Assembly: GCA_012838275.1 (NCBI GenBank)
Contig: DUPO01000133.1
Location: 1 to 64,000 of the forward strand
Origin: Spirochaetales bacterium
GTDB taxonomy: Bacteria > Spirochaetota > Spirochaetia > Sphaerochaetales > Sphaerochaetaceae
Direction of reading: 5' to 3'
Length of the DNA stretch: 64,000 nucleotides
Below are positions 50,435 to 59,708 of this stretch, one piece after another. A program made the position numbers and the translations under genes. Below the pieces are notes generated by a model that worked only from the letters and a program-made list of their open reading frames with translations, did not search any database and was not told the origin of the DNA. Each line of letters begins with the position of its first letter. The stretch's first letter is position 1.

Positions 50435-51998
50435 GCAGAGAAGATTTTGTGGTGTTCTCATGCATCCCACAAGTTTGGAAGGCAGGCATGGCATCGGGGA
50501 CCTAGGCCCTAAGGCTTATGCATTTGTCGATTCCCTGAAAAAGGCAGATGTTCGTATGTGGCAGATACTGCCCCTCGGTCCTACCGGGTATGGCAACTCC
50601 CCTTACGCTTCCCGTTCGACCTTTGCAGGCAATGAACTGTTGCTCTCCCTTAGCCTCCTAGCCAAGGAGGGGTATCTTTCAAACGAACAGGTTGATTCTC
50701 CGCCACCTTTCCCCAAGGATAGGGTCGACTACTCTCTTGTAGAGGCCTGGAAGATGCCGCTTCTTAAAATTGCCGCTGGTAATTTCCTCGATCAGGGGGA
50801 TCAGAAGGACGAATTTAGCGATTTTTGTGATAGGAACCAGTTCTGGCTCGATGACTACGCACTCTTTATGATCCTATACGAACACTATAATGATGCCCGC
50901 TGGTTCAGCGTATGGAAAAAGGAAGACGGTGTCTATTCCAAGGATACCGTAGCGAGACTACAGAAAAAACACCCACGAAAAATAGCGATATGGAAGGCCT
51001 TGCAGTTTTTCTTTGAGTTGCAGTGGCAAGATCTCAAGAGATATGCCAATGGACATGAGGTCTCGATCGTTGGTGACATCCCTATCTTTGTCGCAGCCGA
51101 TTCAGTGGATACCTGGAGCAATATCAGTCTGTTCAAGACAGATGAGAGCTTCCACTATTCAGGAGTAAGCGGAGTCCCGCCCGATTTTTTCTGTGCCACA
51201 GGACAGCTGTGGGGGAACCCGCTCTACGACTGGGAAGTGATGAAACAAGACAACTACCAGTGGTGGATGCAACGGATGAAAGCCCAGCTTCATCAGTGCG
51301 ACATACTACGCATAGATCACTTCAGGGGGTTCGAATCCTACTGGGAGGTCCCTTACGGCCACAAGACAGCAGAACATGGCAGTTGGGTAAAGGCCCCGGG
51401 GAGCGATTTCTTCAAACAAGTTAAAAAGCAACTGGGAGAGTTGCCGATCTTCGCAGAGGACCTTGGCTTTATGACCCCAGAAGTAGAGAGACTGCGTGAT
51501 GAGAACAATTTCCCCGGCATGCGGATCTGTCAATTTGGATTCACACGGGACGTGGCGGACTTCCCAAACCCTTACGACCTATTCCTTCCTCACAACTATC
51601 CGAGCAACTGTGTCGCATATACGGGTACCCATGACAACAATACTGTCCGTGGCTGGTTTGAAGAACTTGAAAACAAGGATAAGGAGATGGTGATGACCTA
51701 CCTGGGGTGCCACCAGAAGGAAGTGGTGTGGGCTATGATCCGCTGTATAATGGCAAGCCATGCACAACATGTCATTTTTCCGATGCAGGACCTGTTGGAT
51801 TTGGACGCCAAAGCCAGAATGAACACACCTTCAACCTGTGGTTCCCATAACTGGTCATGGAGAATGGAGCAGGAGCATGAGTGTGATGCGTCTCTTGCGA
51901 AACTGGAGAAACTGATCACTATATATGGCCGTAACGGCAAGCTGGCCGATGAAAAAGAACTAGGGCATCTTCTGGCACAGACAGGAAGACCTTGTTAG
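50421..51998 (+). CDS. malQ: 4-alpha-glucanotransferase
   Basis: GVLMHPTSLEGRHGIGDLGPKAYAF, DIPIFVAADSVDTW, RIDHFRGFESYWEVPYG, TGTHDNNTVRGWF. Confidence 0.95.
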   Translation: MTNTEQRRFCGVLMHPTSLEGRHGIGDLGPKAYAFVDSLKKADVRMWQILPLGPTGYGNSPYASRSTFAGNELLLSLSLLAKEGYLSNEQVDSPPPFPKDRVDYSLVEAWKMPLLKIAAGNFLDQGDQKDEFSDFCDRNQFWLDDYALFMILYEHYNDARWFSVWKKEDGVYSKDTVARLQKKHPRKIAIWKALQFFFELQWQDLKRYANGHEVSIVGDIPIFVAADSVDTWSNISLFKTDESFHYSGVSGVPPDFFCATGQLWGNPLYDWEVMKQDNYQWWMQRMKAQLHQCDILRIDHFRGFESYWEVPYGHKTAEHGSWVKAPGSDFFKQVKKQLGELPIFAEDLGFMTPEVERLRDENNFPGMRICQFGFTRDVADFPNPYDLFLPHNYPSNCVAYTGTHDNNTVRGWFEELENKDKEMVMTYLGCHQKEVVWAMIRCIMASHAQHVIFPMQDLLDLDAKARMNTPSTCGSHNWSWRMEQEHECDASLAKLEKLITIYGRNGKLADEKELGHLLAQTGRPC

Positions 51999-52020
51999 GC
52001 AACACGTCTTGTCATGCTAT

Positions 52021-52077
52021 TAAAGCTATAGGGGCCTCACAAGCTGTGAAGTCCCCCTTTAGCTCTCTATTTTTTTC
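52021..52077 (+). terminator. Terminator of the maltodextrin operon
   Basis: AGCTATAGGGGCCTCAC..GTGAAGTCCCCCTTTAGCT stem followed by TTTTTTT. Confidence 0.65.
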
Positions 52078-52082
52078 AGGTA

Positions 52083-52712
52083 TTATCCCTTCAATACGCT
52101 GACCATTTGGGCCATTACGTTATTGGGAGAAGGTGAAGCATCCACATCAACCAGCAAACCTTCCCTCTTGTAAAAGGAAATGAGGGGTTCAGTCTGCTCC
52201 AGATAGACATCCAGGCGGTGCTCTATAGCCTCAGGCTTGTCATCGTCTCTTTGTATCAGGGCCTCACCAGTCTCATCATCGATACCTTCTCGTTTGGGAG
52301 GATCATAGGTAAGGTGATAGATTCTTCCGGTGGATTTGCACATCCTGCGTCCGGACAATCTCTTGATGACCTGTTCACGGCCCAACTCGAAGTTGACGAC
52401 AGCATCTAGCTGTACCATCATTTTCAAAGCTTCGGCTTGGGCTATGGTCCTGGGAAACCCATCCAGGATGAAGCCATTCTTAGCATCGTCTTCAGCTAAC
52501 CGCTCCTTGACCATGGCAATGGTAATGCTGTCGGGGACCAGGTCCCCACCGGCTAGGATAGCCTTGACTTGTTTGCCCAAGTCGGTTTCACCTTTGATAT
52601 GATTGCGGAACAGGTCCCCGGTTGAAATATGGGGGATGCCGTAATGTTTTTTCGCCTGGGACGCAATGGTCCCTTTTCCGGCTCCAGGAGGGCCGAGAAA
52701 CACAAGATTCAT
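52083..52712 (-). CDS. adk: Adenylate kinase
   Basis: FLGPPGAGKGTIA, HISTGDLFR, FILDGFPRTIAQAEAL. Confidence 0.96.
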   Translation of the reverse strand: MNLVFLGPPGAGKGTIASQAKKHYGIPHISTGDLFRNHIKGETDLGKQVKAILAGGDLVPDSITIAMVKERLAEDDAKNGFILDGFPRTIAQAEALKMMVQLDAVVNFELGREQVIKRLSGRRMCKSTGRIYHLTYDPPKREGIDDETGEALIQRDDDKPEAIEHRLDVYLEQTEPLISFYKREGLLVDVDASPSPNNVMAQMVSVLKG

Positions 52713-52910
52713 AGTTCACCTCATGAGAGAAAGATAGGTAAACAGTACCACACTATCTTTTTCTTGTCCTTATATACGGGATAAATTACCCATTTGTTTT
52801 CCTGTAATTATTGTTTTCCCTTAGTGAGCAGCAATAAAGTATGCCATCTGTTTCCTTGTATAAACAGTTCACTTCGGGTAAAATCTCCGAAGAAACAGGA
52901 GAAACAACCC

Positions 52911-53975
52911 ATGAATAAAGTAATATTGCATGCCACGGACCTCGATGGTTACCTTTTGGAGAGCGACAAGGAAAAGATTGCTCATGTCAATGAGCTATAT
53001 AAGAAGACTCTCACCCACTGTTCGGTGTTGGAGAGTGCAACTGATCTTATGCAGCTTGAAGGTGCGAGGAAAGGTCTTGTAGACAGCGCTTCTGAAATTG
53101 GAAAATATCTGAAGGATGTCTTCTCTGAGGAGCCAAACATCCATGTCTACTCATTCGAGACCCCAAAACAGCAACATGGCCAGGCTTCCCGCCTCATTGC
53201 AAAACTCCGTGACCCCGGCACTGACAATGCAGAGTTTCTCTATTACATTCAGAGGGCTTATGAGATGTTGTTCTCCCATGTCTTCGCTGATGCGGCCCTT
53301 CCAAGCAAACGCAGCATCATCACCAAAACTCCTGTGACCAGCCCTGTAAGAAACTATGCGGTGCATAGGATCCCTGATGTGGACTCCCTGATAAAGAACA
53401 GCGTCATGTGTGTGATGTTGCGCGGTGCCCTGCTACCGAGCATGATCCTGAGCAAAGAGATACAGGAGTACTCTTCAGACGACTTTGTGACACCATTTGC
53501 CCTCTTTAAGATCAAACGTGATGACAGTAAGAAAGAGTCCAACATGGATTACATCCTTGATCTTGACAAATCCTACTTCAAGCTCGAAGAACTTGATGGC
53601 AAGGATCTTATTTTTGCCGACCCTATGAACGCCACAGGCGGCTCGTTGGTTACCATCATCAAGTATCTGCATGACAACAACATTCACCCCAAATCCATCA
53701 AGTTCATCAATGTCATCAGCGCACTTAAGGGATCCTTGAGAATTTGCCGTGCCATTGAAGGTGCCGAGGTATATACGCTCTGGATGGACCCTGTGCTCAA
53801 TGATGCGGCCTACATCCTCCCCGGTCTGGGGGATGCGGGGGACAGGCTTAATGGTAAGGATGCTGAAAACAACCCGAGAAACATCATCCAGCTTCTTGCC
53901 GACTACGGCTCTTCGATAACCAACCTCTACCGCTCCCAGGTTCGGGAGATAGAGAGGACGGTACTGCAGCCGTGA
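52911..53975 (+). CDS. Uracil phosphoribosyltransferase-like protein with N-terminal extension
   Basis: C-terminal UPRT-like PRPP motif IFADPMNATGGSLVTIIKYL; about 130 aa extra N-term; start set at ATG after AGGAG. Confidence 0.78.
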   Translation: MNKVILHATDLDGYLLESDKEKIAHVNELYKKTLTHCSVLESATDLMQLEGARKGLVDSASEIGKYLKDVFSEEPNIHVYSFETPKQQHGQASRLIAKLRDPGTDNAEFLYYIQRAYEMLFSHVFADAALPSKRSIITKTPVTSPVRNYAVHRIPDVDSLIKNSVMCVMLRGALLPSMILSKEIQEYSSDDFVTPFALFKIKRDDSKKESNMDYILDLDKSYFKLEELDGKDLIFADPMNATGGSLVTIIKYLHDNNIHPKSIKFINVISALKGSLRICRAIEGAEVYTLWMDPVLNDAAYILPGLGDAGDRLNGKDAENNPRNIIQLLADYGSSITNLYRSQVREIERTVLQP

Positions 53976-54583
53976 AAAAAGCAATACCCATCCTGCTTCT
54001 CTCCATCCTGCTGCTCAGCTCGTGTTCGACCCAGGTAGCCAAAAGGGAGAGAAGCCTTGCCTTGCAAGCTGAAGCTCTGACTCTGCTTGATGACAAGGAG
54101 TATGGGAGAGCGGTAGCTCTGTTTGAGGAGGCCGTGGACCTTATGCCTAAAGCGAGCGAGGGTCGGTACAATCTGGTGCTTGCCCTTCTCGCAAACGGAC
54201 AGTTTGATGAGGCTGTCACCTTAAGTGACGCCTCATTCACCATGTTCCCAGCCCATCTGGAGTTCCTCCTTGCCAAAGCGTTCGCATACAGGCAAAAGGG
54301 AGATTTGGATGAGGCCTTTGCCCTCTATTCTGAGATTCTGGAAAAAGATAAGGGGAACTTCCCCCTCCAAGCCACCTTGATGGAAGTGGCTTTGGAGTCT
54401 GGCTACTTTGACTTTGCTAAGGATAGGGCGCTTTTCCTGATCTCAGTACACAAAGAGGAAGCGAGGGCATTCGGTGTCCTCGCTACCTTGGAGGGTGAAG
54501 AGAGCTGGTATGGGCACGCTTACTCCCTCATGAAGGGAGCTTCAGCAGAAGACCTAGAGCAGCGCCAAGAACAATCCAGATAA
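53972..54583 (+). CDS. TPR-repeat lipoprotein
   Basis: Lipobox LLLSSCST; TPR-like repeats; GTG start. Confidence 0.78.
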   Translation: MKKAIPILLLSILLLSSCSTQVAKRERSLALQAEALTLLDDKEYGRAVALFEEAVDLMPKASEGRYNLVLALLANGQFDEAVTLSDASFTMFPAHLEFLLAKAFAYRQKGDLDEAFALYSEILEKDKGNFPLQATLMEVALESGYFDFAKDRALFLISVHKEEARAFGVLATLEGEESWYGHAYSLMKGASAEDLEQRQEQSR

Positions 54584-55073
54584 GCGGATGGACCTTCCTG
54601 AACTTCAGTGCCAATCCTAGCAAAATGAAAAACAGGAGAGTCTCAAGACCCCTGATGGAACCTGCCTTGAACAGGGTGACTGAAAACACTTTGGAGGCGG
54701 CGAATATGATCAGGCCGATTACTGCTGCCCGCAACCCGTAGAAAGCATCCCTGACGAGGGGATTCTTGTCAAACTGGTCAAGAAACCTTGCTATGATACA
54801 GATGATTATGACACTGGGAGTCACCTCACCCAAAGTTGCTATGAGCCCGCCAAACGGGCCTGCCGTAAGGAAACCGGCATAGGTCGCCATATTGATGCCA
54901 ATGGGACCTGGTGTCGACTCACTGATGGCCAGCATGTCAACAATGTTCTTGGCAGTGAACCAATCGGGTCTTTTTTCTGCAAGGTTGTAAAGAAACGGCA
55001 AAGTGGTCAGCCCTCCGCCGATCGAGAACAGCCCAATCTTGAAAAACTCATAAAACAAAAGGAGAAATATCAT
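54528..55073 (-). CDS. Chromate transporter, single-domain subunit
   Basis: FFKIGLFSIGGGLTTLPFLYN, STPGPIGINMATYAGF. Confidence 0.9.
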   Translation of the reverse strand: MIFLLLFYEFFKIGLFSIGGGLTTLPFLYNLAEKRPDWFTAKNIVDMLAISESTPGPIGINMATYAGFLTAGPFGGLIATLGEVTPSVIIICIIARFLDQFDKNPLVRDAFYGLRAAVIGLIIFAASKVFSVTLFKAGSIRGLETLLFFILLGLALKFRKVHPLIWIVLGAALGLLLKLPS

Positions 55074-55633
55074 TCGGCCTTCCTCCTTTTGAGGTTCTGT
55101 ACAACTAGGCCGAACAAAATCCCTACGATGACAAACAAGATGGGTGAAAGTTGCAGAAAGATGGTGCCTGCAACAGTTACCAAACAGAGGATCAGGGTTG
55201 GGAAATCGACGATGCTTCTCTTATAGAGGGTAATGACTGACTGGGTGATGAGAGCACAGACGGCCACTCTGATCCCTCCAAAAGCTTGTTGGAGCAGGAT
55301 GCTCTCCTCAAAATGCGTCAAGACTGAAGCAAGCAGGGTTATGAGCACCAAAGAAGGGGTAACCATTCCAAGTGTTGATATGATGCTGCCCCAGACTCCC
55401 CTTTTCCTATATCCGATCATGGAAGCGGTATTTATTGCAATGATTCCGGGAGTACATTGCCCGATGGCATATATGTCCAAAAGCTGTTCTTCGGTAACCC
55501 ATCTGTACTTGTCTATAACTTCCCGTTGCAACATCGGTAGCATCGCAAGGCCGCCGCCGAAAGTAAGCCCTCCAATTTTAAAGAAAGAGAAATACAGTTG
55601 CCAAAGTGTGGTTTTATCTCTGTTTATACTCAT
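55070..55633 (-). CDS. Chromate transporter, single-domain subunit
   Basis: FFKIGGLTFGGGLAMLPML, CTPGIIAINTASMIGYRKRG. Confidence 0.9.
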   Translation of the reverse strand: MSINRDKTTLWQLYFSFFKIGGLTFGGGLAMLPMLQREVIDKYRWVTEEQLLDIYAIGQCTPGIIAINTASMIGYRKRGVWGSIISTLGMVTPSLVLITLLASVLTHFEESILLQQAFGGIRVAVCALITQSVITLYKRSIVDFPTLILCLVTVAGTIFLQLSPILFVIVGILFGLVVQNLKRRKAE

Positions 55634-56085
55634 CCGAACAGCAGCTTATCCATCTCGATGCGAACCATTGCGTCACAGCGTTCATTACCTTCAACACCTG
55701 CATGACCTTTGACCCACTTCCATTCAACGGGAAGTTTGCTGTTCAGCTCATCCAATGCCACCCAGAGTTCCTTGTTTTTCACCGGAGCCTTGGCTGCGGT
55801 TCTCCAACCATTGCGTTTCCAGTTCTGGATCCATTGGGTAATGCCATTTTTCACATACTGGCTGTCCGTATTGATGACGATCTTTTCCGGCTGATAGAGG
55901 GCACTTGCCTTCAGGGCTTCTATCACCGCCGTAAGCTCCATCCTGTTGTTGGTTGTGGCAGGGGATCCTCCGCTACACTCTTTTTCAAAGAGATCATCCG
56001 CTTTGAAAGTAAATGCCCAGCCTCCCGGGCCGGGATTGCCGCTGCAACCGCCATCTGTATAAATCTCAATATGCTTGTACTTCAT
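55630..56085 (-). CDS. rnhA: Ribonuclease HI
   Basis: IEIYTDGGCSGNPGPGGWAF, TNNRMELTAVIEAL, TDSQYVKNGI, VKGHAGVEGNERCD. Confidence 0.96.
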   Translation of the reverse strand: MKYKHIEIYTDGGCSGNPGPGGWAFTFKADDLFEKECSGGSPATTNNRMELTAVIEALKASALYQPEKIVINTDSQYVKNGITQWIQNWKRNGWRTAAKAPVKNKELWVALDELNSKLPVEWKWVKGHAGVEGNERCDAMVRIEMDKLLFG

Positions 56086-56159
56086 ACGAGCGATAGTACC
56101 TCAGAGAATTTCCTAGGTCAACCGGAATGACTTGACAGCATCCTCAGATCAAACGTACG

Positions 56160-56305
56160 ATAGACGCAGTCCGAGCCAAGGGAAAGGGGTACAAGCCCCT
56201 GCGGTCCCGCCACTGTAATGGATGGGGATCTGCACAATGACACTGCCTAAAGCGGGAAGTCGCAGATTCCAAGGAAGCCAAAGCCAGGAGACCTGACTCG
56301 GATGT
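56160..56305 (+). ncRNA. Cobalamin riboswitch
   Basis: CCAAGGGAA, GCCACTGTAATGG, GCGGGAAGTCGCAGA, AAGCCAGGAGACCTGACTCG match conserved cobalamin riboswitch boxes; upstream of btuFCD-like genes; boundaries approximate. Confidence 0.9.
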
Positions 56306-56376
56306 CATTACGAAAAGCTTACGGAGTATAGGCTTGGGTATGTTACATGCCCATTATTCCAAAGGGGCAATGGTAT

Positions 56377-57264
56377 ATGTTTAAAAAATTCGGATTCAGA
56401 TATTTCCTAGCAGCTGTTTTGCTTGGCATCACAGCCTTCACACCTCTCCTGGCCCAACCGCTCTTGGAGAAAAAGCCTCAAAAGTCAGAAAACATCTCAA
56501 TAGTCAGCCTCGCCCCCAATGTGACCGAGACGCTGTACGCCTTGGGAGCGGAAAGCCATCTGGTAGGCAGGACCGACTACTGCACCTATCCAGAAGATGC
56601 GCTGAAAATTCCCAGTATCGGGACACTGTACAGCCCATCCCTGGAGAAGCTGGTCTCACTGCAACCGGATATGGCAATCGCCACGGATTTTGTCAGCGAT
56701 GAGTTGCTGCAATCACTGCAGAGTGCAGGCATCGAGGTGTTGTCCCTAGATGTGCAGAAGACCTTCTCTGGAACATATACCCTTATTCGGGAGATAGCCC
56801 AAGCTGTCGATCGCGTGAAAGAGGGAGAACTTCTTATTCTGGCAATGCAGAATCAAGTCAAGGATACCGTGGAAAAAGCAAGGACCATGGATAAGAAACG
56901 AGTCTATTTCATGGTTGATTTCGGATCCTTTGACGGTACTGCCACCGGCGATACCTATATCAGTGAAATGCTGGAGATGGCCGGAGCGATCAATATCGCC
57001 CAAGATGCAACCAGATGGACATATAGCAAGGAACTTCTGGTAGCAAATGATCCGGACCTCATCATCATGACACCAAGATGGGGGCAAAGCGACGAAGAGA
57101 CGCGCCAGGAATTTATCAAGACAAAACCCTACAGCGACCTCAGGGCTACCAAGGAAGGGAATCTTGTCTTTATAGATTCAGACATGATCAGCCGTCAGGG
57201 CCCTCGCAGCGCCATGGCGCTGGAGGAGTTGGCTAAGGCTATCCACGGAGAAGATTGGCTATGA
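56377..57264 (+). CDS. btuF: Cobalamin/corrinoid ABC transporter substrate-binding protein
   Basis: ISIVSLAPNVTETLYALGAESHLVGRTDYCTYP; riboswitch upstream. Confidence 0.87.
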   Translation: MFKKFGFRYFLAAVLLGITAFTPLLAQPLLEKKPQKSENISIVSLAPNVTETLYALGAESHLVGRTDYCTYPEDALKIPSIGTLYSPSLEKLVSLQPDMAIATDFVSDELLQSLQSAGIEVLSLDVQKTFSGTYTLIREIAQAVDRVKEGELLILAMQNQVKDTVEKARTMDKKRVYFMVDFGSFDGTATGDTYISEMLEMAGAINIAQDATRWTYSKELLVANDPDLIIMTPRWGQSDEETRQEFIKTKPYSDLRATKEGNLVFIDSDMISRQGPRSAMALEELAKAIHGEDWL

Positions 57265-58241
57265 AAAAACGCCTGGCATTAGCTCTGGCGCTGTCGACTC
57301 TACTTCTAGGAATGGTCTCTCTCACTCTCGGCCCCGCCGGAATATCCATCTCTGACACACTCCTTACCCTCACAGGGAAAGCCACCAATGCTTCGCAGCA
57401 CTACATCATCTTTCAGTTGCGGCTTCCCCGGGTCCTTACAGCCATATTGTGTGGTGCTATCCTAGGCGGAGCCGGAGCTGTCTTCCAGGCAGTCCTTCGC
57501 AACCCTATGGCAGACCCGTTCGTATTGGGAGTATCCGCAGGAGCGTCCTTCGGGGTAGCCCTCTCCATCAATTTGGGATATGCAACGCTCTTGGGCCTCC
57601 CCTTCTCCGCCCTCCTGGGAGCACTGACAACCACGTTGCTGATATTCCTGGTGGGATCTAAACATAAAGTGAGTCAGACAACGCTGCTCCTCACTGGTGT
57701 GGCTGCAAACTATATACTGTCAGCCGGCATGACGCTGCTGATGTTTCTCAATCATGAACAGTATGACAGGATACTCTTCTGGACCTTGGGCAGCTTTAGC
57801 TCAAGCACCTGGAGGCAGGTTGTGTTCATGGTTATCGGTGTCCTCCTCTTCATTGTCCCGATGCGTCTAGCTCACACTGAAATGGACATGCTCCTCCTTG
57901 ATGAGGGTTCAGCCCTCGCATCCGGACTCCCCTTGCAGAAGATCAGGTTAGCCCTTCTTCTGCTTGCTACATTTGCCGTTGCCACCTGTGTCTCCTTCTT
58001 TGGAGTAATAGGGTTCATAGGCCTTATGGCACCCCATATGGCCCGCCTGCTACTTGGGCCCAAACACAGCAAGATGCTCATACCTACCTGCCTTTTAGGG
58101 TCCTTTTTGCTTTTGGGAAGCGATACCCTTGCCCGACTGATCCTCCCTACCGGAGAGATGCCGGTCGGTGTGATAACCAGCATCCTCGGCGCTCCCCTGT
58201 TTATCTGGATGCTTCGTAAGGGGCGGTATGCCTATGTATAG
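57261..58241 (+). CDS. btuC: FecCD-family ABC permease (BtuC-like)
   Basis: RLPRVLTAILCGAILGGAGAVFQAVLRNPMADPFVLGVSAGA. Confidence 0.92.
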   Translation: MKKRLALALALSTLLLGMVSLTLGPAGISISDTLLTLTGKATNASQHYIIFQLRLPRVLTAILCGAILGGAGAVFQAVLRNPMADPFVLGVSAGASFGVALSINLGYATLLGLPFSALLGALTTTLLIFLVGSKHKVSQTTLLLTGVAANYILSAGMTLLMFLNHEQYDRILFWTLGSFSSSTWRQVVFMVIGVLLFIVPMRLAHTEMDMLLLDEGSALASGLPLQKIRLALLLLATFAVATCVSFFGVIGFIGLMAPHMARLLLGPKHSKMLIPTCLLGSFLLLGSDTLARLILPTGEMPVGVITSILGAPLFIWMLRKGRYAYV

Positions 58242-58992
58242 TCTTGAAGCGAAAGGGCTGACCGGCGGATATGACAAGCAGGAGGTCTTCAACAACCTGA
58301 GCCTCTCTGTACCCAAAGGCAAATTCATCGCCCTGACCGGGCCTAACGGCAGCGGGAAAAGCACTCTTCTCAAGTTCTTCTATAAAGAGCTCATCCCCAC
58401 ATCAGGATCGGTGCATATAGCAGGGGCAGAAGTCTCTTCCCTTAGCCAGAAGAATCTAGCCAGGAAGCTAGGTTTTGTCCCTCAAAACGGCAGGATCGAT
58501 TATGATTTCTCAGTTTTAGAAGCCGTTTCTATGGGACGCTATGCATATGGCGGCCATGATGAGGGGGAAACAGTCGAGCAGGCTATGCGTGACTGTGACA
58601 TCACGCACCTAGCCCACAAGCGTGTTACTGAACTATCCGGCGGAGAGATGCAACGCGTCCTTCTCGCACGCTCCCTCTGTCAACAAGGTGGAGTGCTGCT
58701 CTTGGATGAGCCGGTGAACCATCTTGATGTGAAACATCAACGTACCATGATGAATCTGCTCAAGAATCTGGTAGAGAAGGATTTGAGTGTCATCTGCGTC
58801 CTGCATGACCTGTTATTGGTCCAAGTCTACAGCGATGAGACAATCCTGTTGAAAAAGGGAAAGGTCTTTGCAAACGGTCCGACAGAAGAGGTTATCTGTC
58901 ACAAGAATCTTTACGAAGTCTACAACATTGATTCGCATAAGATTCATGATCCCTCCTTAGGAAGGGACCTCTGGATGCCTACCTGGTGTTGA
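58228..58992 (+). CDS. btuD: ABC transporter ATP-binding protein (BtuD-like)
   Basis: Walker A GPNGSGKST, signature LSGGEMQRVLLARSL, Walker B LLLDEP. Confidence 0.92.
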   Translation: MPMYSLEAKGLTGGYDKQEVFNNLSLSVPKGKFIALTGPNGSGKSTLLKFFYKELIPTSGSVHIAGAEVSSLSQKNLARKLGFVPQNGRIDYDFSVLEAVSMGRYAYGGHDEGETVEQAMRDCDITHLAHKRVTELSGGEMQRVLLARSLCQQGGVLLLDEPVNHLDVKHQRTMMNLLKNLVEKDLSVICVLHDLLLVQVYSDETILLKKGKVFANGPTEEVICHKNLYEVYNIDSHKIHDPSLGRDLWMPTWC

Positions 58993-59034
58993 CCAGTGTT
59001 TACGGTGTTTGTACACTTGTCCTAGGAGCTATCG

Positions 59035-59706
59035 GTGAAAAAAATCAGTTATTTCCTTCACAGCATCTACAGAACTGTTGTCAAGGTGATACTACAACTC
59101 AATTATGATTTTCAAACCTGGCAGGAGGAGAGCCTGCCTCCGGGACCTAAAATCTTCTGTTCCAATCACTTCAGCAGCAGTGATGTGCACTTTGTGACCA
59201 CTCTGATGAAGGATCCCCTGCACATGGTAATCGGACCGGGGTTTGGCATACCGGTCGTAGGGAATTTTCTCGGCTGGACTGAGCAGATCAAGGCCCTTAC
59301 CCCCTCTGACCGTAAAAAAGTTGTCTCAGAGGCAGCATCTTACCTGGCCAAAGGTGATTCAGTCTACATATTCCCCGAAGGAGGGCTCAATGCCCAACGC
59401 CAGCTCGCCCTCTTTCGTCCCGGCGTCGCCAGGATATATCTGGAAAACCCAGTGCCCATCGTACCTATCGGGTTGCTATCCCCAAGAAGACGGGTGAAGA
59501 ACAAGCGCTCCAAGACCGCAGGTCGGAGCATGACGGTGGTATCGAGAAACTACTATGCAAATATAGGAAAGAGTATGGAATTCCCTGAAGCGATTGAACT
59601 TGCAAAGACAGACCGCGAAGGTGCTGAACAGCTGATTTGCTCGCTTTTGACCGTTGAGGTCTCCCGTCTGATCGATGAGATCAAAACCGACAAATTCTGG
59701 AGTTGA
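59035..59706 (+). CDS. 1-acyl-sn-glycerol-3-phosphate acyltransferase-like (PlsC family)
   Basis: NHFSSSDVHF (NHxxxxD motif) and FPEGGLNAQ; GTG start. Confidence 0.87.
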   Translation: MKKISYFLHSIYRTVVKVILQLNYDFQTWQEESLPPGPKIFCSNHFSSSDVHFVTTLMKDPLHMVIGPGFGIPVVGNFLGWTEQIKALTPSDRKKVVSEAASYLAKGDSVYIFPEGGLNAQRQLALFRPGVARIYLENPVPIVPIGLLSPRRRVKNKRSKTAGRSMTVVSRNYYANIGKSMEFPEAIELAKTDREGAEQLICSLLTVEVSRLIDEIKTDKFWS

Positions 59707-59708
59707 GT

